NCBI GenBank assembly: GCA_002397345.1 | Contig: DHAH01000085.1 | Coordinates: forward strand, 5,340-12,142 | Source of the DNA: Clostridiales bacterium UBA4959 | GTDB lineage: Bacteria; Bacillota; Clostridia; Oscillospirales; CAG-272 | Length of the DNA stretch: 6,803 bases | Direction: 5' to 3' | Shown: positions 1 to 5,170 of the stretch, one piece after another | Numbering within the stretch: the stretch's first letter is position 1 | How the letters are laid out: each line of letters opens with the position of its first letter | Program-made: the position numbers and the translations under genes | Notes under the pieces: model-generated | Database searches by the model: none | Seen by the model: the letters and a program-made list of their open reading frames with translations, nothing else | What the model was told of the DNA's origin: nothing

Positions 1-1536
1 GCGTTCGATTAAATCCTCGAGTAATATCTCATCTTCGACAGGCACAAGTTCGGTACGGCGCTCGTCGTTATAACGCTTTTTGATATCGAGCAGATCATCT
101 CTAATAATCTGTCTTATGCGCCCCTTGTCGGAGAGTATCCCACGCAGCTCCGTTATTTGCGCGCGCAGTTCGTCAAGCCGTTCTTCGATCTTGATACGCT
201 CCATGCCCGCAAGCCGCCCCAGCGTCATATCGACAACCGCCTGCGCCTGCACGTCGGAGAGTTTAAACTCTTCCATCAGCTTATTTCTTGCTTCCGGTAT
301 CGACTGGCTGGAACGGATGATGCTTATAACGCGGTCGATATTGTCAATAGCGAGCTTGAACCCCTCGTAAACATGTTCATCATGCAGCGCGTGTTCAAGA
401 TCGAATTTGGTGCGCCGGGTGATAACTTCTTCCTGGTGTTTTATATAATGATCTAAAATCTGTTTCAAGCCCAACGTCTGCGGCACGCCGTCCACAAGCG
501 CCAGCATGTTCACCGCGAAGGTATCCTGCAATTGCGTAAATTTATAAAGCTGGTTGAGTATGACATGCCCGTTCACATCGCGGCGGTATTCGATCACGAT
601 GCGCATACCGTTCCGTCCGGTTTCGTCGCGGATCGCGGTGATGCCCTCGATACGCTTGTCCTTGACGCAGTCTGCCATCGACTCGACGAGCGTCGCCTTG
701 TTGACCTGATAGGGAATTTCGGTCACAATAATGCGGTATTTTTCTTCTTCGACCTCGGCGCGCGCACGGACTGTTATACGCCCCCGCCCGGTTGTATACG
801 CCTCAAGAATGCCCCCGATGCCGCAGATCGTCGCCGCCGTGGGGAAGTCGGGTCCTTTTATAAACTCCATCAGGTCGCGGACTGTCGCGTCGGGATGATC
901 CATGAGGTGGATAGTGCCGTCGATAACCTCACCGAGGTTGTGCGGCGGAATGTTTGTCGCCATACCGACCGCGATGCCTATCGAGCCGTTGACAAGCAGG
1001 TTGGGGAAACGCGAGGGCAGCACTGTCGGCTCCATCAGCTTATTGTCGAAGTTGGGTTTGAAATCGACGACATCCTTGCGGATATCGCTCATCATTTCTC
1101 CCGCCAGCCGCGACATCTTCGCTTCTGTATAACGGTATGCAGCCGCGCCGTCGCCGTCGATATTACCGAAGTTGCCCTGTCCGTCGACAAGCGGGTAGCG
1201 CATGGAGAACGGCTGCGCAAGCCGTACCATGGCATCATAGACCGCCGTATCGCCGTGCGGGTGATAACGCCCCAGCACGTTACCGACTGTTTTCGCCGAT
1301 TTTTCGCGCCCGCCGCTGTATGTCAGGCCGTCCTCATACATGGCGTAAAGGATGCGGCGATGCACGGGTTTAAACCCGTCGCGTACATCGGGCAGCGCGC
1401 GGCTGGTGATAACCGACATAGCATATTGAATAAAAGAAGTTTTAACTTCTTTATCCATGTTTACATCGTTTATTTTTTGGTTTTCAAATTCAACATTTTC
1501 GTCTTTTTCGTTTTCGCGCTTGTTTTGTTTTGCCAC
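1..1536 (-). CDS. gyrA: DNA gyrase subunit A, partial (C-terminal part beyond the left edge)
   Basis: This is the breakage-reunion subunit of type II topoisomerase, which with GyrB introduces negative supercoils. The minus frame is open from 1572 to the window edge; 512 codons are visible from the GTG at 1534-1536. Seen: a YAMSVI motif, [15 protein letters not shown], the quinolone-pocket segment [34 protein letters not shown] with the catalytic Tyr at 1129-1131 (residue 136), then FPNLLVNGS and [11 protein letters not shown]. The YAMSVI and [12 protein letters not shown] segments fit GyrA better than ParC. The cut falls at the end of the N-terminal domain, so the GyrA box and beta-pinwheel are not visible. 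The GTG is preferred over the ATG at 1456-1458: it has AAAGGA 7 nt upstream, and the B. subtilis protein as I recall it (REINISQEMRTSF) aligns across that Met. This leaves an extra Lys/Glu/Asn-rich N-terminus of about 20 residues. The frame is intact throughout. Confidence 0.95.
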   Translation of the reverse strand, partial: MAKQNKRENEKDENVEFENQKINDVNMDKEVKTSFIQYAMSVITSRALPDVRDGFKPVHRRILYAMYEDGLTYSGGREKSAKTVGNVLGRYHPHGDTAVYDAMVRLAQPFSMRYPLVDGQGNFGNIDGDGAAAYRYTEAKMSRLAGEMMSDIRKDVVDFKPNFDNKLMEPTVLPSRFPNLLVNGSIGIAVGMATNIPPHNLGEVIDGTIHLMDHPDATVRDLMEFIKGPDFPTAATICGIGGILEAYTTGRGRITVRARAEVEEEKYRIIVTEIPYQVNKATLVESMADCVKDKRIEGITAIRDETGRNGMRIVIEYRRDVNGHVILNQLYKFTQLQDTFAVNMLALVDGVPQTLGLKQILDHYIKHQEEVITRRTKFDLEHALHDEHVYEGFKLAIDNIDRVISIIRSSQSIPEARNKLMEEFKLSDVQAQAVVDMTLGRLAGMERIKIEERLDELRAQITELRGILSDKGRIRQIIRDDLLDIKKRYNDERRTELVPVEDEILLEDLIER

Positions 1537-1543
1537 TTTTTTA

Positions 1544-1549
1544 TCCTTT
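1544..1549 (-). promoter_or_regulatory. Ribosome binding site deciding the GTG start of gyrA
   Basis: On the minus strand AAAGGA lies 7 nt before the GTG at 1534-1536. No purine-rich site of similar quality precedes the next in-frame ATG (1456-1458), whose upstream sequence is part of the reading frame. This supports GTG initiation, though the start has not been tested. Confidence 0.6.
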
Positions 1550-1586
1550 ATGGAATTACAATTTCCTTCATCTTATTATATATATT

Positions 1587-1615
1587 ATAATATATTTTTG
1601 TCTTAAATGTTTGAA
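1587..1615 (-). promoter_or_regulatory. Candidate sigma-A-type promoter for gyrA
   Basis: Reading leftward, TTCAAA (1610-1615) is followed after 17 bp by TATTAT (1587-1592). A perfect TATAAT hexamer overlaps it at 1584-1589 but would give a 20-bp spacer. Transcription would start near 1580, leaving a leader of roughly 44 nt before the GTG. The surroundings are almost entirely A and T, so chance hexamers are likely. The site fits a separate promoter for gyrA downstream of the pfkB-type gene. Confidence 0.45.
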
Positions 1616-1628
1616 AATAACGTAAATT

Positions 1629-1659
1629 TTTGTGTTAGCGCAGCGAATTTAAACACAAA
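1629..1659. repeat. Inverted repeat (hairpin) enclosing repeat copy A, between the kinase gene and gyrA
   Basis: TTTGTGTT (1629-1636) is the exact reverse complement of AACACAAA (1652-1659), giving an 8-bp stem and a 15-nt loop. The AT pairing can extend outward with a 2-nt bulge. The hairpin lies 8 nt past the stop codon of the kinase gene. It could slow or end leftward transcripts, but there is no GC-rich stem and no clean run of T after it on either strand. I therefore do not call it an intrinsic terminator. Confidence 0.4.
1637..1659 (+). repeat. Intergenic repeat, copy A
   Basis: The sequence begins AGCGCAGCGAATT and matches positions 5085-5107 at 22 of 23 bases in the same orientation; the one difference is T at 1650 against C at 5098. 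The AT-rich sequence that follows, to about 1675, also aligns loosely if one base is gapped. This copy forms the loop and right arm of a hairpin and lies between the kinase gene's stop codon and gyrA. Function unknown; it could be a dispersed genomic repeat. Confidence 0.7.
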
Positions 1660-1667
1660 TTTAATAA

Positions 1668-2585
1668 TTAAATTATGCCCTCCAGCAGCTCGCGCGAGGG
1701 CATTTCAGTCGATGGAAGCTGCACTTTTACCGCAGCCGCCGCGTTGCAGCGCTCCAGCGCCATGCGGCAGGTATCGCCGCACCAAAACCGGCGGTATAAA
1801 AACACCGCCAACGCACAATCGCCCGCGCCGGTGAATCCGCGCACGGTTACACGCGGGCTTTTCACACGAAAAACCCCCTCGCCGCCCGCAAATGCGGCTC
1901 CGTCGCCGCCCAGTGTGCATAAGATCTCCGTACCTGTGGATTTATACAGCGCTTCGCATTCTTCACACACGTCATCGGGCGAAATTTCTTTGCCCAAAAG
2001 CATGGACAGTTCGTATAAATTCGGCTTAATAAGCGCCGGCTGCGCCTGCATGCCCAGCGTCAGCGCTTCGCCGTCGCAATCGAGTACACAGAATACTCCA
2101 CGCCTTTTCAACAGGTTAATCAGATGGTTATACACAGACTTATCCACATCCTGTGGAATACTGCCCCCGATAGCGAAGATTTGATCGGGCATAATGCCGC
2201 TTTCAAGCGCCGCGAACAGGGTGTCGAGTTCCGACGGCGTTATCGGACCGCCGCGTTCGTTCGCCTCGGTGCAGACGCCGTCCGAATCTATCAGCTTAAC
2301 GTTCAGCCGCGTTTCGGCGGCAGTCCCGATGAAGCGGTGAGATATGCCCTCCGCCTCGAGCTGCGCGCGCGCGGTTTTACCGTTCCCGCCGCCCATAAAT
2401 CCCCACGCTGTAGCGTCCACGCCGCAGATACGCAGCATCCGGCTTACATTAATGCCCTTGCTGCCGATGATAGGCGGTACCGACGCCGACGCGCGGTTGA
2501 GTTTACCCGCCGTAAACGGCGCGTCGAAATACATAGTTTTATCAAGCGACGGGTTGAGGGTAAGAGTAGAAATGGATTTTTTCAT
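1668..2585 (-). CDS. fruK: PfkB-family sugar-phosphate kinase, probably 1-phosphofructokinase
   Basis: Likely phosphorylates fructose-1-phosphate to fructose-1,6-bisphosphate with ATP in the cytoplasm; tagatose-6-phosphate kinase (LacC) is a close alternative. With the ATG at 2583-2585 the protein has 305 residues, normal for the family. Seen: TLNPSLDK near residues 9-16 (family TLNPAxD), GSKGINVS at 41-48 (PfkB signature 1 region), an ETRLNVKLID segment typical of FruK/LacC, TLGGDGAAF, and GFTGAGDC at 250-257 with the catalytic Asp256 and its anion hole. Oddity: the usual GGKGIN reads GSKGIN. The ATG lies 2 nt after the WalJ stop codon, implying co-transcription and probably translational coupling, because no clear ribosome binding site is seen. 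A TTG at 2589-2591 would add two residues but is less likely. No fruA transporter or fruR regulator is present in the window. Confidence 0.85.
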   Translation of the reverse strand: MKKSISTLTLNPSLDKTMYFDAPFTAGKLNRASASVPPIIGSKGINVSRMLRICGVDATAWGFMGGGNGKTARAQLEAEGISHRFIGTAAETRLNVKLIDSDGVCTEANERGGPITPSELDTLFAALESGIMPDQIFAIGGSIPQDVDKSVYNHLINLLKRRGVFCVLDCDGEALTLGMQAQPALIKPNLYELSMLLGKEISPDDVCEECEALYKSTGTEILCTLGGDGAAFAGGEGVFRVKSPRVTVRGFTGAGDCALAVFLYRRFWCGDTCRMALERCNAAAAVKVQLPSTEMPSRELLEGII

Positions 2586-2587
2586 AA

Positions 2588-3355
2588 TCAAAATAAGGGC
2601 GTTATTTCATTGGGCGCGGCGACACGTACGTTAGTTGTGTTTCCGCCCGAGCGTTTTACCGCGGCGCAAGTCGCGTCCAGCGCCAGCGACGGTTCGTTAT
2701 TATCACGGCTTAAATGCGCCAGCAATAAGCTTTCCGCACCGCCGCGCGAGAGAATGGCGGCGAAATAAGCGCAGTCGTCGTTTGACAAATGCCCCTCGCG
2801 CGAGAGAATGCGCCGTTTCAGCTCAGGCGGATACGGACCGCGCAGCAGCATCTCGCGGTCGTGATTGGACTCGAGAACAACTCCGCGGCAGCCGAGCAGC
2901 GAGTCGCCGACCTCGTCGGTCACGCAGCCGAGGTCGGTCGCGATACCGATATCGCCGTCGGAGGTCGAAATTTTATATCCCACGCACATCACGCTGTCAT
3001 GAGGGATCACAAACGAACGTAAAAGATAGCCGCACGTTTCAACAGAATAGCGCGGCGGATGCGCGACAACACAGGCTCGCGCATTATCGCCGCGTATCAT
3101 GCGCGCCGTGCCTGTCGCGGCATGGATGGGAATTTTATACCGTTTTGAGATTACCTCAAGCGCCGCGACATGGTCGCTATGCTCATGAGTAATGTAAATG
3201 GCGCTGATTTTATTAAGCGAGCTGCCCAGCTTATTTAACGAACACTCGATTGTCTTGGCGTTTTTGCCGCAGTCGACGAGAATTTCTTCGCCGCCCGCCT
3301 TTATGTAAACGCTGTTCCCCGACGATCCGGAAAACAGCGTGTGTGCTGTAGTCAT
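2588..3355 (-). CDS. walJ: MBL-fold metallohydrolase of the WalJ/YycJ family
   Basis: A metallo-beta-lactamase-fold enzyme of 255 residues, full length for the family. Seen: FSGSSGNSVYI at the N-terminus, LVDCG at 26-30, the metal-binding THEHSDH at 56-62, further ligand candidates His119 and Asp141 (IATDLG), and the family hallmarks ESNHD (162-166), GHLSNDD (188-194) and HLSRDNN (214-220). In B. subtilis the homologue sits at the end of the walRK regulon; in Bacillus anthracis it is a mutator locus and is proposed to act as an exonuclease in mismatch repair. Here it has no WalRK neighbours and lies between a membrane protein and a sugar kinase in an apparent operon. GGGA about 10 nt before the ATG is a modest ribosome binding site. 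Family call secure; substrate unproven. Confidence 0.92.
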   Translation of the reverse strand: MTTAHTLFSGSSGNSVYIKAGGEEILVDCGKNAKTIECSLNKLGSSLNKISAIYITHEHSDHVAALEVISKRYKIPIHAATGTARMIRGDNARACVVAHPPRYSVETCGYLLRSFVIPHDSVMCVGYKISTSDGDIGIATDLGCVTDEVGDSLLGCRGVVLESNHDREMLLRGPYPPELKRRILSREGHLSNDDCAYFAAILSRGGAESLLLAHLSRDNNEPSLALDATCAAVKRSGGNTTNVRVAAPNEITPLF

Positions 3356-3378
3356 AAAAATATTTTCCCATTCTATAG

Positions 3379-3418
3379 AGCGCGCCAGCGCGCCGAAAAA
3401 TTTTTATTTCGAAAAATT
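3379..3418. repeat. GC-rich 8-bp tandem repeat followed by AT inverted repeat, between two operon genes
   Basis: The 48-nt gap between the membrane-protein gene and walJ contains AGCGCGCC twice in tandem (3379-3386 and 3387-3394), each with a self-complementary GCGCGC core. A perfect AAAAATTTTT (3396-3405) follows. AATTTTT (3399-3405) also pairs with AAAAATT (3412-3418), spanning the stop codon of the membrane-protein gene. In the leftward direction no T-run follows the GC part, so this is not a standard terminator for the operon. It may be an mRNA processing or stabilising structure, or drift. Confidence 0.4.
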
Positions 3419-3796
3419 AATAAGAATCATGTCGATCATAAAAGTTAATATAATCGGGATGATAAAAAGCAGCAGCTTTTTCGCAGTCTTCTTGCGTTTC
3501 TCGTCGCCCGCGAGGTAGGCGGCGCGCCGCTCCGCGTCCCAATCGCCGGGAAACAGACTTTCGTCGAACGGCTTGCAAGAAAAACCGCGCGCCAATGTCA
3601 CATATGCGATCAAAAGCGCCAGCAATATGATGGCATAGGCGTGGATTATAAAGGGAATCCTATAATAAACAAACACTTGATAAACGATGAAAATGACGGC
3701 GAAGCACGCCGCAAGCTGCCCGACGAGCTTCCAGTTCATCCTCTTAAACGCGCTTTTTAATTCAGACGGCGCGTCGTCCTTTTTACGATGCTTCAT
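3404..3796 (-). CDS. Small three-helix membrane protein of unknown function
   Basis: I do not recognise a named family. The product has 130 residues: a basic, hydrophilic N-terminus (MKHRKKDD), hydrophobic helices near 24-45 and 48-69, a charged loop of about 38 residues (GFSCKPFDESLFPGDW then a Lys/Arg-rich stretch to 107), and a third helix near 108-128. By the positive-inside rule the basic N-terminus and the basic end of the loop would favour the cytoplasm. That conflicts with three simple crossings unless helices 1 and 2 form a hairpin and helix 3 re-enters or crosses outward. There is no signal peptide and no catalytic motif. TTGGA about 7 nt before the ATG can serve as a ribosome binding site. 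It begins 21 nt after the YhaO-like gene and precedes walJ by 48 nt, so it is probably co-expressed with both. Codon use and base composition look like its neighbours. Confidence 0.8.
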   Translation of the reverse strand: MKHRKKDDAPSELKSAFKRMNWKLVGQLAACFAVIFIVYQVFVYYRIPFIIHAYAIILLALLIAYVTLARGFSCKPFDESLFPGDWDAERRAAYLAGDEKRKKTAKKLLLFIIPIILTFMIDMILINFSK

Positions 3797-3813
3797 TTTT
3801 TTCCAATCTATAC

Positions 3814-3827
3814 CGCGTTATAACGCG
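3814..3827. repeat. Perfect 14-bp palindrome over the stop codon of the YhaO-like gene
   Basis: CGCGTTATAACGCG reads the same on both strands and covers the last codons and the TAA of the YhaO-like gene. A perfect 14-bp palindrome is uncommon by chance, but half of it is coding (Asn-Ala-Leu-stop). It could be a protein-binding site in the 21-nt gap before the next gene, or coincidence. Confidence 0.5.
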
Positions 3828-4981
3828 TTGTCCTCGTCGTAGAACGGTCTGCCGTCGAGCGCATCCATAATTAAGCGCAGTGCGCGTGCCGCGGTTTCGC
3901 GTTCTTCCGGGCTGCCGTCGCGCAGTTTGGGCAGCAGCTTGGAATAAACAACGCCCCTGATTGTGGGGTCACTCTCGAGCGTACCCGCGTCAGCCATAGG
4001 CAGCGTGTTGTCGATAACCTCAAGGAAGAACAAGCCCTGCGCCGATTGTGCCAGCCGTTTTTCCGACAGCTCGAGCGACGGCAGTACGCCGCCCTCGATA
4101 AATACGCGCAGCGCCGTGTCAGAGCCGTATTTTTTTTCGGCGATCAGCCGCGCCAGCCGCGCTGCGACTTCGCTCTCTGCCGCGCACCCCGAGGCGTTCA
4201 ATCGCTCAATCTCATAACGGCGTTTGGAGAAGCGCAGACCGCGTATATCGGCGCGCAGTTCGCCGGAGGGCAGCTTTTCCAGCGCCGCTAAAACCGCGCC
4301 CTTATGACCCGTCTCGCCGAAATCGCGCCCCTCAAGGCATCCGCTGTATCCGTAATAGGTATTGCCAAACCGCTCGATGCCGTGTGTGTTGTGCACATGC
4401 CCCAGCGCGATATAGTCGAAACCGGAATCGCGAATATCATCGGTTGAAATGGGGCAATAAGGCGAGGTCGGCACGCCGATGTCGCCATGCGCGCACAACA
4501 GATTAAGCCGCGCGGGATTTTTCGGACGCCTGCCCGCAAATGGATTGACCCTCATTGACGGCGAGGTGAAGGCGTAGCCGTAAACATCTGTGTCCAGCTC
4601 GTCGAACGAAAAATAGGTCAGCTTATCGCTATCGAAAATATATACATTATCGGGGAAATCCACGCGTGCGTAAACGCTCTCGGACGAGTAGAAGTCGTGG
4701 TTGCCCGGCGCGATCACAAAACGGCAGCCAGGGTTTGACGCAAATTCGCGCGTGAGCAGCGCGGCGGTGTCGCGACTGGCATATTCGCTGTCGAAAAGGT
4801 CGCCCGCCATAAGCATAATATCCACACCTTCGGTTTTAGCATAGAGCATCATCGAGGTAAAGGCGCCGCGCAGCTCGGCGCGGCGGACTTCGGATTTTTG
4901 TATATCGTCAAGCGAGAAGGGGCTGTCAAGGTGCAAATCCGCGCAGTGGAGAATCTTTATCATCTTGGTTTTAACTTTCAT
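3818..4981 (-). CDS. yhaO: YhaO/SbcD-like DNA-repair metallophosphoesterase
   Basis: A calcineurin-like phosphoesterase of the Mre11/SbcD/YhaO group, expected to be a metal-dependent nuclease in double-strand-break processing. From the ATG at 4979-4981 it has 387 residues. Seen in order: ADLHLDSPF (14-22, metal ligands Asp15 and His17), AGDLFD (59-64), PGNHD (92-96), CAHGD (163-167), ALGHVH (192-197), then SGCLEGRDFGETGHKG, the YhaO-type capping segment, and a C-terminal region without recognisable motifs. DLHLDSPF favours YhaO over classical SbcD. The second Met (4961-4963) starts at MIKILHCADLHLD, the usual family beginning, and may be the true start; neither start has a convincing ribosome binding site. 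Leftward neighbours are a membrane protein and walJ. The coiled-coil ATPase partner gene (yhaN type) normally adjacent is absent, and xylB diverges upstream. Confidence 0.88.
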   Translation of the reverse strand: MKVKTKMIKILHCADLHLDSPFSLDDIQKSEVRRAELRGAFTSMMLYAKTEGVDIMLMAGDLFDSEYASRDTAALLTREFASNPGCRFVIAPGNHDFYSSESVYARVDFPDNVYIFDSDKLTYFSFDELDTDVYGYAFTSPSMRVNPFAGRRPKNPARLNLLCAHGDIGVPTSPYCPISTDDIRDSGFDYIALGHVHNTHGIERFGNTYYGYSGCLEGRDFGETGHKGAVLAALEKLPSGELRADIRGLRFSKRRYEIERLNASGCAAESEVAARLARLIAEKKYGSDTALRVFIEGGVLPSLELSEKRLAQSAQGLFFLEVIDNTLPMADAGTLESDPTIRGVVYSKLLPKLRDGSPEERETAARALRLIMDALDGRPFYDEDNAL

Positions 4982-5006
4982 AAAGACAATTTAGTAATTA
5001 AGATAT

Positions 5007-5035
5007 ATTATACAGTATTTTTGCGTTCATTTCAA
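5007..5035 (-). promoter_or_regulatory. Strong sigma-A-type promoter of the leftward operon
   Basis: On the minus strand TTGAAA (5030-5035) and a perfect TATAAT (5007-5012) are separated by exactly 17 bp, five of six and six of six matches to consensus. A start near position 5000 would leave a leader of about 19 nt to the first Met of the YhaO-like gene or about 37 nt to the second. This is the best promoter in the window and probably serves the genes from yhaO through the sugar kinase. Confidence 0.75.
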
Positions 5036-5046
5036 CTTTTTAAGTA

Positions 5047-5063
5047 AATAATTCTTTATTATT
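5047..5063. repeat. AT-only inverted repeat overlapping the xylB -35 region
   Basis: AATAAT (5047-5052) and ATTATT (5058-5063) are perfect reverse complements around a 5-nt centre. They lie over the position where the xylB -35 would be and between the two divergent promoters. An operator is conceivable, but such repeats arise easily in AT-rich DNA, and the sequence does not resemble the XylR operator I know. Confidence 0.25.
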
Positions 5064-5074
5064 CAAAAAATATA

Positions 5075-5083
5075 TGTTATAAT
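5075..5083 (+). promoter_or_regulatory. Extended -10 promoter element of xylB
   Basis: TG-T-TATAAT is a perfect extended -10 (TG at 5075-5076, TATAAT at 5078-5083). The sequence 17 bp upstream (TTTATT, 5055-5060) is a poor -35, so expression probably relies on the TG extension or on an activator. Transcription would start near 5090, inside repeat copy B, and leave a leader of about 80 nt. Confidence 0.6.
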
Positions 5084-5084
5084 G

Positions 5085-5107
5085 AGCGCAGCGAATTCAA
5101 ACACAAA
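5085..5107 (+). repeat. Intergenic repeat, copy B, at the start of the xylB transcript
   Basis: Matches copy A (1637-1659) at 22 of 23 positions. It begins directly after the xylB -10 box, so it would span the transcription start and the first bases of the leader. It lacks the outer arm that makes a hairpin in copy A; instead AATTTA (5108-5113) and TAAATT (5118-5123) just downstream can form a small AT stem. The shared core is more GC-rich than its surroundings. Confidence 0.7.
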
Positions 5108-5157
5108 ATTTATTTTTAAATTAATATCATATAAACAAATCTTAAATACAAAGAAAC

Positions 5158-5161
5158 GAGG
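5158..5161 (+). promoter_or_regulatory. Ribosome binding site of xylB
   Basis: GAGG lies 9 nt upstream of the ATG at 5171 and follows an A-rich leader. It fixes the xylB start, which also coincides with the canonical kinase N-terminus (MAYLIGTDIGTSGTK). Confidence 0.7.
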
Positions 5162-5170
5162 CGTCCACAA

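Noticed and set aside
1548..1571. Seven-codon leader frame (MKEIVIP) before gyrA on the minus strand
   Set aside because: No ribosome binding site precedes it, it has no attenuator-like codon run, and no terminator structure follows.
532..1590. A 352-codon open frame on the plus strand
   Set aside because: It lies entirely antisense to the well-supported gyrA frame, begins at no plausible ribosome binding site, and its product shows no recognisable domain.
1610..1667. Intrinsic terminator after the sugar kinase
   Set aside because: The hairpin there is AT-rich and is not followed by a run of T in either direction.
2583..2591. TTG at 2589-2591 as the start of the sugar kinase, giving a 4-nt overlap with walJ
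   Set aside because: The ATG two codons later gives the standard kinase N-terminus, and neither site has a ribosome binding site that would favour TTG.
2635..3192. A 185-codon plus-strand frame with an Arg-rich product
   Set aside because: It is antisense to walJ, whose motifs are complete; Arg-rich low-complexity translation is typical of the wrong frame in GC-rich coding DNA.
4982..5170. Catabolite-response (cre) site or XylR operator before xylB
   Set aside because: I looked on both strands and found no sequence close to the cre consensus or to the known long XylR palindrome.
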